Source of the DNA: 2-12-FULL-60-19 sp041483675
GTDB taxonomy: Bacteria; Desulfobacterota; Binatia; UBA9968
Length of the DNA: 64,000 nucleotides
Assembly (NCBI GenBank): GCA_041483675.1
Contig: JBGPGE010000003.1
Coordinates: forward strand, 1-64,000
Direction of reading: 5' to 3'
Shown in pieces: positions 57,512 to 64,000 of the stretch (the first letter of the stretch is position 1; each line of letters begins with the position of its first letter). Made by a program: the position numbers and the translations under genes. A model generated the notes under the pieces. That model made no database searches and was not told the origin of the DNA. It saw nothing but the letters and a program-made list of their open reading frames with translations.

Positions 57512-59677
57512 ATGAGCAAAGAAATCCGCGTCAGCGATCTGGTGGAAAAAATCCAGGTCTACCATCCGACGGCCGACGTCGCGTTGATCCAACGCGCTTA
57601 CGATTTCTCCAACGAGGTCCACCAGGGACAGAAGCGGCTTTCCGGCGAGCCCTTTTTCACCCATCCGATGGCCGTGGCCGATCTGATCGCCGACTTGAAG
57701 CTCGACGTGCCGAGCGTCGTCGGCGGCCTGCTCCACGATACGGTCGAGGACACGCTGGCGACTCTGGAGCAGGTCAAAGCTATTTTCGGCCCGGAGATCG
57801 CCGGGCTGGTGGACGGGGTGACCAAGTTGAGCCAGATCAACTTCACCAGCCGCGAAGAGAAGCAGGCCGAGAATTTCCGCAAGATGATCCTGGCGATGGC
57901 CAAGGACATCCGCGTGATCCTCATCAAGCTCGCCGACCGCACGCACAATATGCGGACGCTCGATCATCTCCCCGCCGAAAAACAGCTTGCGACGGCGCAG
58001 GAGACGCTCGATATCTACGCGCCGCTGGCCCATCGGTTGGGGATCGCCTGGGTCAAGGACGAGCTGGAGGATCTGGCGCTCAAACACCTGCACCCGGAGA
58101 TCTACTACCAGCTCAAACGCAACGTCGCCAAAAAGAAGGCGGCGCGGGAAAAGTACATCAACGAGGTCATCGGGTCGATCGGCAAAATTCTCGAAGCGGA
58201 AGGGATCGACGGGGAGGTCACGGGACGGCCCAAGCATTTCTTCAGCATCTACCAGAAGATGGAGAACCAGAATCTCCTCTACGACCAGATTTACGATCTG
58301 GTCGCGTTCCGCATCATCGTCGACACGGTCAGGGAATGCTACGAGGCGCTTGGCGTGATCCACTCCCAGTGGAAGCCGGTCCCCGGTCGCTTCAAAGACT
58401 ATATCGCGCTGCCGAAGCCTAACATGTATCAATCGCTCCATACGACCGTGATCGGCCCTTATGGCGAGCGCATGGAGATCCAGATCCGCACCCAAGAGAT
58501 GCACCGCGTCGCGGAAGAAGGGATCGCGGCCCACTGGCGCTATAAGAAGGAAGGCAAAGACTTTCAGTTCAACGACATCCAAAAGTTCGCCTGGCTGCGC
58601 CAGTTGCTCGAGTGGCAGCAGAACGTGGAAGACCCGCAGGAATTTCTCCATAGCATCAAAGAGGACCTGTTCGCCGACGAGGTCTATGTCTTTACGCCGA
58701 AGGGCGACCTGATCGGCTTTCCCAAAGGCGCCACGGCGGTCGATTTCGCCTATCGAATACACTCTGAAGTCGGCCATCACTGCTCAGGCGCGCGGGTGAA
58801 CGGCCAGTTGCTTCCGCTCAAATACCTGCTGCGCAGCGGCGATACGGTGGAGATTATCACCACGCATCAGCAGACCCCGAGCCGCGATTGGCTCAAGCTG
58901 GTGAAGACGCCGCGCGCCAAGTCCAAGATACGAAACTGGCTGAAATCGCAGCAGCGCGAGAGGAGCGTCGCGTTGGGGCGCGAACTGCTCGAAGGCGACC
59001 TCGGGCGCCACAAGCTCGAATACGCGACGCTCAGGCGCGAGGGGAAAATCGAATCGATCGCCAAGGAGCTGGGGCTCAAGGACGAAGAGGCGCTGCTGGC
59101 GAGCGTCGGCTACGGCAGGATCACGCCGCGCCACGTGCTCGCCAAGCTGCTGCCGCCGGAAAAGCTCGACGGCGGCAAAAAACCGGCCGAGGGGGCGCTG
59201 GAGCGGCTGTTTCGCATCGTTTCCGGCCAGAAGCGCGATCTCGGCGTCAAGGTGACGGGTGTCGGGGACGTGATGGTGCGTTTTGCGCGCTGCTGTCATC
59301 CGCTGCCCGGAGAGCCGGTCACCGGATTCATCACGCGTGGACGGGGTGTGACGGTCCACGTCTCAGCCTGCTCGACGGTGCTCGAGAGCGATCCTCATCG
59401 TCGGGTCGAAGTGACCTGGGAGGAGGGCGAGCAGACCCCGCGGCCGATCAAGATCGAGGTGAGCTGCATCGACCGGCCGGGATTGCTGGCGGCGATCAGC
59501 GCGGCGATCACCGGCGCGGACGTCAATATCGCGCGCGCTCAGGTGCGCACCTTCCCGGACCAGAAGGCGCTCAACACGTTCGAGGTGCTGATCACCCACT
59601 CCGATCAGCTCCGGCGCGTCCTCAGCAGCATCGCGAAGGTTAAAGGGGTCTACAAAGCCACGCGTGCGCGTGGCTGA
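57512..59677 (+). CDS. spoT: Bifunctional (p)ppGpp synthetase/hydrolase
   Basis: A 721-residue Rel/SpoT protein. The HD hydrolase domain comes first (VVGGLLHDTVEDTLATLEQV, His75-Asp76), then the synthetase domain (YDLVAFRIIVDTVRECYEAL and FKDYIALPKPNMYQSLHTTV), the TGS domain (VYVFTPKGDLIGFPKGATAVDFAY) and a C-terminal ACT domain (IEVSCIDRPGLLAAISAAIT). An intact HD motif and synthetase core show it can both make and break ppGpp. Length is typical for long RSH enzymes. The last codons contain a GC-rich hairpin (59657-59674). Confidence 0.96.
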   Translation: MSKEIRVSDLVEKIQVYHPTADVALIQRAYDFSNEVHQGQKRLSGEPFFTHPMAVADLIADLKLDVPSVVGGLLHDTVEDTLATLEQVKAIFGPEIAGLVDGVTKLSQINFTSREEKQAENFRKMILAMAKDIRVILIKLADRTHNMRTLDHLPAEKQLATAQETLDIYAPLAHRLGIAWVKDELEDLALKHLHPEIYYQLKRNVAKKKAAREKYINEVIGSIGKILEAEGIDGEVTGRPKHFFSIYQKMENQNLLYDQIYDLVAFRIIVDTVRECYEALGVIHSQWKPVPGRFKDYIALPKPNMYQSLHTTVIGPYGERMEIQIRTQEMHRVAEEGIAAHWRYKKEGKDFQFNDIQKFAWLRQLLEWQQNVEDPQEFLHSIKEDLFADEVYVFTPKGDLIGFPKGATAVDFAYRIHSEVGHHCSGARVNGQLLPLKYLLRSGDTVEIITTHQQTPSRDWLKLVKTPRAKSKIRNWLKSQQRERSVALGRELLEGDLGRHKLEYATLRREGKIESIAKELGLKDEEALLASVGYGRITPRHVLAKLLPPEKLDGGKKPAEGALERLFRIVSGQKRDLGVKVTGVGDVMVRFARCCHPLPGEPVTGFITRGRGVTVHVSACSTVLESDPHRRVEVTWEEGEQTPRPIKIEVSCIDRPGLLAAISAAITGADVNIARAQVRTFPDQKALNTFEVLITHSDQLRRVLSSIAKVKGVYKATRARG
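59657..59674 (+). terminator. GC-rich hairpin in the last codons of spoT
   Basis: GCCACGCG and CGCGTGGC are perfect 8-bp arms around a TG loop, directly before the stop codon, and TGACAATTTTCGATTTT follows. It has a strong stem and an AT-rich tail but no clear T-run, so it could be an intrinsic or Rho-assisted terminator. Confidence 0.4.
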
Positions 59678-59684
59678 CAATTTT

Positions 59685-59729
59685 CGATTTTAGATTAATC
59701 GAAAATCGGCAATCGAAAATCTAAAATCG
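59685..59729. terminator. AT-rich inverted repeat in the spoT-rpmB gap
   Basis: CGATTTTAGATT (59685-59696) and AATCTAAAATCG (59718-59729) are perfect 12-bp complements, with ATTAATCGAAAATCGGC-like sequence between them forming further pairing. It lies between two convergent genes, where a bidirectional terminator is expected. Confidence 0.55.
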
Positions 59730-59752
59730 GGAGTTGGGTGGGTGAGGTGTGG

Positions 59753-59944
59753 CTAGGCTACTTTTTCCACGCGGCCCGAGTGAATGCAGTCTGTACAGAC
59801 GAGGATCCGCCGCACCTGGCCCTCCACTCGGGCCCTTACTTTTTGCAGATTCGGCCGCCAGGTTCTTTTGGTTTTATTGTTGGCGTGGCTGACGGTGTTT
59901 CCGACAGAGCGTCTTTTGCCGCAGAGGGTACAGATTCTTGCCAT
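59753..59944 (-). CDS. rpmB: 50S ribosomal protein L28
   Basis: A 63-residue ribosomal protein, ARICTLCGKRRSVGNTVSH at its start with the zinc-ribbon-type Cys pair, then HANNKTKRTWRPNLQKVRA and CTDCIHSGRVEKV at the end. Presence of Cys residues in both halves marks the zinc-binding (C+) form of L28. It directly follows rfaE2 by two bases and may be co-transcribed with it. Confidence 0.95.
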   Translation of the reverse strand: MARICTLCGKRRSVGNTVSHANNKTKRTWRPNLQKVRARVEGQVRRILVCTDCIHSGRVEKVA

Positions 59945-59946
59945 GA

Positions 59947-60420
59947 TTATAACTTCCTCACCCTTTCGATAATATTGGTCGTCGAGTGGCCCCGGCGGAA
60001 AGGAACGACGACCACCTTGCCGCCCCTTTGCTCCACCAGCTCTCTTCCCACGACCTGATTCTCCGCCCAGTCGCCGCCTTTCACCAGCACGTCGGGGTTC
60101 AACGCCCGGATCAAGTTCACCGGCTCGGCTTCATTGAATATCGTCACGTAGTCTACCATCTCCAGCGCGCCAATCAACTCCGCCCGCTCGGCTTGAGGCA
60201 GCACCGGACGCTCCGGGCCCTTGATCCCTCCGATCGAGCTGTCGCTGTTCAGCGCCACGATCAGCAGATGGCCGAGCTTCTTAGCCTCGCGCAGCAGGTG
60301 GAGATGGCCGACGTGCAGCAGATCGAAGCAGCCGTTGGTAAAGACGACTTTCTTACGCGCCGCTTTCGCCTTCGCCACGATCTCCTTCAGCTCTTCGACG
60401 CCCGCAAGCTTGCCTTGCAC
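59947..60420 (-). CDS. rfaE2: D-glycero-beta-D-manno-heptose 1-phosphate adenylyltransferase
   Basis: A 157-residue nucleotidyltransferase equal to the C-terminal half of HldE. VVFTNGCFDLLHVGHLHLLREA holds the HxGH motif, followed by LNSDSSIGGIKGPERP and VVGRELVEQRGGKVVVVPF. It makes ADP-heptose from heptose 1-phosphate and ATP. Family members begin near 'GK(L)', so I use GTG 60420; an ATG at 60516 adds 32 residues without family character. It completes the split RfaE1/RfaE2 system in the window. Confidence 0.9.
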   Translation of the reverse strand: MQGKLAGVEELKEIVAKAKAARKKVVFTNGCFDLLHVGHLHLLREAKKLGHLLIVALNSDSSIGGIKGPERPVLPQAERAELIGALEMVDYVTIFNEAEPVNLIRALNPDVLVKGGDWAENQVVGRELVEQRGGKVVVVPFRRGHSTTNIIERVRKL

Positions 60421-60577
60421 ACTAGATGGGTAGCATGCCCCACGGTCGGATTCAACGAGATCGCCCCGCAGTCCATGGGGTCTACTTGAACATCCCAATT
60501 TTTCGCTTTCCGCCACGGCGAAAGTGCGCTAATATCTCCGGCAGCAACAAGGCCGTTATGGAAAGGGGGATAAACGC

Positions 60578-60832
60578 ATGAAGCTGTCGGTAAGAGGATT
60601 AATGGTTGCGGCGGGAATTGTCTGGGCGCTCACGTTTTTCGTGGTGGCGTATGCCAATCTCCAGTGGCCTCCCTACGGGAAAGCCTTCCTCGATCTCATG
60701 AGCTCTATCTATCCCGGATACAAGACCGCGGTGGGGTTGCAGGGCGTGCTCGTGGGGACCGGCTACGCGCTGGTCGATGGCGCTCTCGCGGGCATGATCT
60801 TCGGCTGGTTCTATAACGGCGTCGCTAGGTAA
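60578..60832 (+). CDS. Small two-helix membrane protein
   Basis: An 84-residue protein with two hydrophobic segments, GLMVAAGIVWALTFFVVAYA near the start and a second at residues 55-75 (VLVGTGYALVDGALAGMIFG), ending GWFYNGVAR. It begins KLSVRGLMVAAGIVWAL, like short membrane proteins often labelled holin-like; that label is loose and there are no phage genes nearby, so I would not call it a holin. AAGGGGG precedes the ATG. Confidence 0.65.
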   Translation: MKLSVRGLMVAAGIVWALTFFVVAYANLQWPPYGKAFLDLMSSIYPGYKTAVGLQGVLVGTGYALVDGALAGMIFGWFYNGVAR

Positions 60833-61007
60833 CCGCTCGGCGCGCCGCCGTCGTTGCAGAAAAGCGGACGGTTCTTCGGAATCGGACCGACGAGGCCGTC
60901 GGGCACACCGAGGTGCGCCCAAAGCCTTGACCCTACGAAAAAATTTCGCTAGGTTTGTGGAAGTTTGAGTATTTCGGCGGCGTTTCGGTTAGGCAAGGAG
61001 GAATAGG

Positions 61008-62444
61008 ATGGAATATCGCGATTTAAGAGACTGGATTAAGGTAGCGGGAGAGGGCGAGGTCAGGACCCTCACCGGCTGCGACTGGAACCTGGAGATCGGC
61101 GCAGTCACCGAGTTGGTGGGCCATAAAGAGGACGGGCCCGCCGTTCTGTTCGACGACATCAAGGGCTTCCCCAAAGGCTACCGGATTTTGTCCAATTCGC
61201 TCAGCTCGCGCAAGCGACTGGCCCTCACGTTAAATATGTCTCCCGGCGAGAGCAAGATGGACTTTGTTCGCGCCTGGCGGGAAAGGTACAAACAGATCAA
61301 GCCGATTCCCGCCAAGGTCGTCAAAAACGCCCCCGCGCTCGAGAATATCCAGCGCGACGGCGAGGTCGATATTCTGAAATTCCCTACGCCGAAATGGCAC
61401 GAGCACGACGGCGGCCGCTACATCGGCACCGGCAGCATCGACATCACGCGTGACCCGGACGAAGGCTGGGTCAATTACGGAACCTACCGGGTGATGATTC
61501 ACGACAAGGACACGGTCGGTTTCTACATCTCACCGGGAAAACACGGCCGCATCCAGCGCGAGAAATATTCCGGGACCGGGCGGCCCTGCAAGATCGCCAT
61601 GTCGTTCGGCCACGATCCGCTGACCTTTTTGGCCGGCAGCATCGAAGTGCCCTACGGCGTGCAGGAGTGCGACTTTATCGGCGGCGTGCGCGGCGAGCCG
61701 TTTGAAGTCTTCGAGGGCGAATACACGGGCCTGCCGATCCCCGCGACCTCCGAGATCGCCGTCGAAGGGGACGTGATCTTCGATCAGCCGAGGACCGAAG
61801 GGCCTTTCGGCGAGTGGACGGGTTATTACGCGAGCGATGAGCGGCCCGAGCCGATCGTCAAGATCAAACGGGTTTATCACCGTAACAATCCGATCATCCT
61901 CGGCTCGCCTCCGGGGAGGCCGCCGGCGGAGTTGGGCTGGTACCGGTCCTATCTGCGGTCCGCTTTGATCTGGGACGAGATGGAAAAGGCCGGCGTGCCG
62001 GACGTGAAAGGCGTATGGCTGACCGTTTCGGGCGGAAGCCGCCTCATGCTGGTGGTCGCCATCAAGCAGCGCTATCCGGGCCACGCCCGCCAAGCGGCTC
62101 TGGTGGCGTCGCAATGTCACGCCGGCGCCTACCTGGGACGCTACGTGATCGTGGTGGACGAGGACATAGACCCCAGCAACAACGACGATGTCATGTGGGC
62201 GATGTCGACCCGCTCCGATCCGGTCGAGGATATCGAGATCCTCCGGCGCTGCTGGAGCGGGCCGCTCGATCCGATCATCCATCCGAGCAAGAAAGGCTTC
62301 AATTCGCGGGCGATCATCGATGCCTGCCGGCCGTACGAGTGGATGAAAGATTTCCCCAAAGTCGCGGAGTCGAGCAAGGAAGTTCTCGACGCCACCGAGA
62401 AAAAGTGGGGCAAAATCCTGTTCAGCGGCAACGGCGCGCGTTAA
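61008..62444 (+). CDS. UbiD-family prFMN-dependent decarboxylase
   Basis: A 478-residue UbiD family enzyme. It contains the block VIFDQPRTEGPFGEWTGYYA with the conserved EGPFGE region that binds prenylated FMN and the catalytic Glu, and LGSPPGRPPAELGWY, CHAGAYLGRYVIVVDEDIDPS and EDIEILRRCWSGPLDPI. A strong AAGGAGG site lies upstream of the ATG. No ubiX (the prFMN synthase) is nearby, so the cofactor must come from elsewhere. Substrate unknown; UbiD members act on aromatic and unsaturated acids. Confidence 0.92.
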   Translation: MEYRDLRDWIKVAGEGEVRTLTGCDWNLEIGAVTELVGHKEDGPAVLFDDIKGFPKGYRILSNSLSSRKRLALTLNMSPGESKMDFVRAWRERYKQIKPIPAKVVKNAPALENIQRDGEVDILKFPTPKWHEHDGGRYIGTGSIDITRDPDEGWVNYGTYRVMIHDKDTVGFYISPGKHGRIQREKYSGTGRPCKIAMSFGHDPLTFLAGSIEVPYGVQECDFIGGVRGEPFEVFEGEYTGLPIPATSEIAVEGDVIFDQPRTEGPFGEWTGYYASDERPEPIVKIKRVYHRNNPIILGSPPGRPPAELGWYRSYLRSALIWDEMEKAGVPDVKGVWLTVSGGSRLMLVVAIKQRYPGHARQAALVASQCHAGAYLGRYVIVVDEDIDPSNNDDVMWAMSTRSDPVEDIEILRRCWSGPLDPIIHPSKKGFNSRAIIDACRPYEWMKDFPKVAESSKEVLDATEKKWGKILFSGNGAR

Positions 62445-62454
62445 CGGCTCTTCT

Positions 62455-63252
62455 CTAGGGGGACGGTGGCGCCTGGAGCGGTAGCTCCAGCGCCACCGTC
62501 TTTCCTTTTCTCAGCAGTTCGATCTTAACCGGCGAGGCTTTTGAAGCGGCTTCAAGGAACGCTTCAAGCTCCGCCGCTTTCTGAAGCGGCTTGTTGTTCG
62601 CCTTCAAGATAATATCGCCCCGTTGAACGCCGGCCTCCGCCGCCGCGCTCCCCAGTTCCACGTCGGCCACCAGCACCCCGCTTTTCGCCGCGAGGTCGAG
62701 GAGTCTCGCCAGCTCCGGTGTGAGATCCTGCCCCTGAATTCCTAGCTTTCGAAGGTGATCTTGTTTCTCTTCTGCAGGCAGGGGCTGCGCCTTGGCCAGA
62801 ACCTTGGTCGTCGCATAAATCGGCGCTTTCATCCTTAAAGCCACGGCGATCGCGTCGCTCGGTCTGGAGTCGATCTGATAGTCCTGCCCCCTCAAGCGCA
62901 ACGCGATGCTCGCGTAATAGACGTTGTCGCGCAAATCGGTGATGGTGATCCGCTGCACGGTCGCTCCGACGCCGTTTAAGATATTGCGAATGAGATCGTG
63001 CGCGTTCGGCCTCGGCGCCGCCATCTTTTCCAGCTCCAGGGCAATCGAGGTCGCCTCCTCGCCGCCGATCCAGATCGGGAGCGGCTCCTTCTTGCCGGCG
63101 CTTTCGAGGATCACGACCGGCGTCTTGCTGTAGGGGTCGAGCACCACCCGCCTGACCTTCATCTCGACCGAAGGCTCCTCTTGGGCGGCGGAGACCCAAG
63201 AGGGAAACAAGCATATCAGCAGAATGGCGATCCACGGAAATCCGGTTTTCAT
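62455..63252 (-). CDS. Secreted BFN (DUF151) protein with a PDZ domain
   Basis: A 265-residue protein. A signal peptide (MKTGFPWIAILLICLFPSWVSA) precedes a bifunctional-nuclease-type domain (residues 35-155; VEMKVRRVVLDPYSKTPVVI, LPIWIGGEEATSIALELEKM, NVYYASIALRLRG, IDSRPSDAIAVALRMKAPIY), then a PDZ-like domain (SGVLVADVELGSAAAEAGVQ, RGDIILKANNKPL). GGAGG lies ahead of ATG 63252. BFN is usually cytoplasmic; an exported form joined to PDZ is unusual and points to an envelope task, perhaps proteolysis-linked. Confidence 0.8.
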   Translation of the reverse strand: MKTGFPWIAILLICLFPSWVSAAQEEPSVEMKVRRVVLDPYSKTPVVILESAGKKEPLPIWIGGEEATSIALELEKMAAPRPNAHDLIRNILNGVGATVQRITITDLRDNVYYASIALRLRGQDYQIDSRPSDAIAVALRMKAPIYATTKVLAKAQPLPAEEKQDHLRKLGIQGQDLTPELARLLDLAAKSGVLVADVELGSAAAEAGVQRGDIILKANNKPLQKAAELEAFLEAASKASPVKIELLRKGKTVALELPLQAPPSP

Positions 63253-63278
63253 GTTTCCCTCCTGGAGGCTTGAAGGCC

Positions 63279-64000
63279 TCACTTGCGGAGTAGGGATGGA
63301 GCCAATGGCAGTTGCGCGATCCGGCCGGCGATCTTGCGGCCGCCGTTATCGACGGTAATCGGTGTGCCCGGCGCGAGAAAATCCCGATGGACGTAGCCGA
63401 GCGCTACCGGTCGTTCCAGCGCCGGCGAGAGGACGGAGCTGGTAATCTTGCCGATCTCGCGCCCGTCGCTTTCAACCGTGGCGCCGCGCGCGGCCGCGTC
63501 GCTTCCCTCCAACACAATGGCCGCCAGCTTTCGGTTGACGTGGCCGCGCGAGCGGATGCGCTCCACGACTTCCTGGCCCAAATAGCAGCCCTTATGAAAA
63601 CTGACGGCGTCGTCCAGGCCGATCTCCAGGAACAGCGTATTCTCGTCCATATCGACGCCGTAGCGCGGGATGCCCGCCTCGACGCGCAGCAGTTCCTGCG
63701 CTTGACACCCGACCCAACGGAGGGAGAACGGCGCTCCGGTTTTTTGGATTTGCGCGACGACGGAGGCGAGACTTTGCAGCTCGATCAATAGATCGAAGCC
63801 CTCTTCGCCGGTGTGCGTCGAGCGGATCGCGCGAACGTCACGGTCTGCAATGCGGATCGCGCGATGGCTGTGCATTTCCTGGGGAATTTCGCTCGGAGGA
63901 ACGACTGCTCCGAGCATGGATCGGGCCTTAGGCCCTTGGAGCGAGATCATGCCATATGCCGTTTCCGGCGCTGCGATCTCAACGTCATCGGCAACGAGAT
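63279..64000 (-). CDS. YgfZ/GcvT-like folate-binding protein (5' end cut off)
   Basis: The open frame runs from stop 63279 to the window edge without a start, so the gene is partial; the visible part is 240 residues and its N-terminus lies beyond 64000. It shows SLQGPKARSMLGAV, GEEGFDLLIEL, ELLRVEAGIPRYGVDMDENT and DAVSFHKGCYLGQEVVERIRSRG. The last block contains the KGCYxGQE motif of YgfZ, a folate-binding protein needed for iron-sulfur enzymes, so YgfZ is more likely than aminomethyltransferase GcvT. An ATG at 63948-63950 is internal to the frame. Confidence 0.85.
   Translation of the reverse strand, partial: LVADDVEIAAPETAYGMISLQGPKARSMLGAVVPPSEIPQEMHSHRAIRIADRDVRAIRSTHTGEEGFDLLIELQSLASVVAQIQKTGAPFSLRWVGCQAQELLRVEAGIPRYGVDMDENTLFLEIGLDDAVSFHKGCYLGQEVVERIRSRGHVNRKLAAIVLEGSDAAARGATVESDGREIGKITSSVLSPALERPVALGYVHRDFLAPGTPITVDNGGRKIAGRIAQLPLAPSLLRK

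Noticed and set aside
60578..60832. Phage holin
   Set aside because: Two hydrophobic helices alone are not enough, and no phage gene is near.
1..64000. tRNA, rRNA or insertion sequence genes
   Set aside because: I looked for cloverleaf-like ends, 16S/23S landmarks and transposase-like proteins and found none that could be supported.

Overview
The window is a dense chromosomal stretch from a high-GC, Gram-negative (diderm, LPS-making) bacterium. It carries a nearly complete lipid A/Kdo pathway, BamA, Skp and a Lol exporter. Gene order (lolC/E-lolD-bamA-skp-lpxD-fabZ-lpxA-lpxI-Gfo/Idh-lpxB-msbA-waaA-lpxK-gmhB), the use of LpxI instead of LpxH, and many GTG/TTG starts with 4-bp overlaps fit a deltaproteobacterial, Methylomirabilota/Rokubacteria or Binatota-like lineage. 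That placement is inference; no rRNA or tRNA gene is present to settle it.

Layout. 1-1.5 kb: decayed accessory DNA with an inverted repeat ending in an attC-like heptamer, a frameshifted secreted-protein remnant, repeat debris, and a toxin-antitoxin pair whose toxin has an in-frame stop. 1.5-4.7 kb: truncated haemoglobin, metF, lysS. 4.8-20.3 kb: one plus-strand envelope supercluster (Lol export, BamA/Skp, Raetz pathway, MsbA, Kdo transferase, LpxK, GmhB). 20.3-21.3 kb: a sugar-nucleotide epimerase. 21.3-26.2 kb: a minus-strand operon reading pqqD-like, HprK-like kinase, three GT2 glycosyltransferases, nucleotidyltransferase. 26.4-27.6 kb: an AGE-family sugar epimerase. 27.9-37.8 kb: LPS core assembly, with two GT9 heptosyltransferase-type genes, a WaaE-like GT2, three LPS-kinase-fold proteins, an ArnT-like GT39, two methyltransferases and a WaaG-like GT4. 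37.9-41.6 kb: a sulfation module (ATP sulfurylase/APS kinase fusion plus sulfotransferase) and an Fe(II)/2-oxoglutarate dioxygenase. 41.7-47.1 kb: a GT4 and a nonulosonate-type module (CMP-sugar synthetase, NeuB-SAF-cupin fusion, HAD phosphatase, oxidoreductase). 47.2-54.8 kb: a GT-B/glycerophosphotransferase-like protein, four GT2 enzymes, a radical SAM protein and a GT4. 54.8-60.4 kb: rfaE1, yicC, gmk, spoT, then rpmB and rfaE2 on the minus strand. 60.6-64 kb: a small membrane protein, UbiD, a secreted BFN-PDZ protein and a partial YgfZ/GcvT-like gene running off the edge.

How the genes work together. The first half builds and flips Kdo-lipid A and inserts outer-membrane proteins and lipoproteins. 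GmhB, RfaE1 and RfaE2 make ADP-heptose, which the GT9 enzymes use. The later glycosyltransferases, kinases, methyltransferases, sulfotransferase and nonulosonate genes decorate the core. I see no Wzx, Wzy, Wzm/Wzt or O-antigen ligase, so a lipooligosaccharide with a finite, heavily charged, strain-specific glycan is the simplest reading.

The most unusual elements are the minus-strand PqqD/HprK-like/nucleotidyltransferase operon, whose PqqD protein carries a precursor-peptide-like C-terminal tail; two 126-bp, 95%-identical three-hairpin elements placed directly at gene ends; the sulfation module inside an LPS locus; and the NeuB-cupin fusion with its unusual partners.
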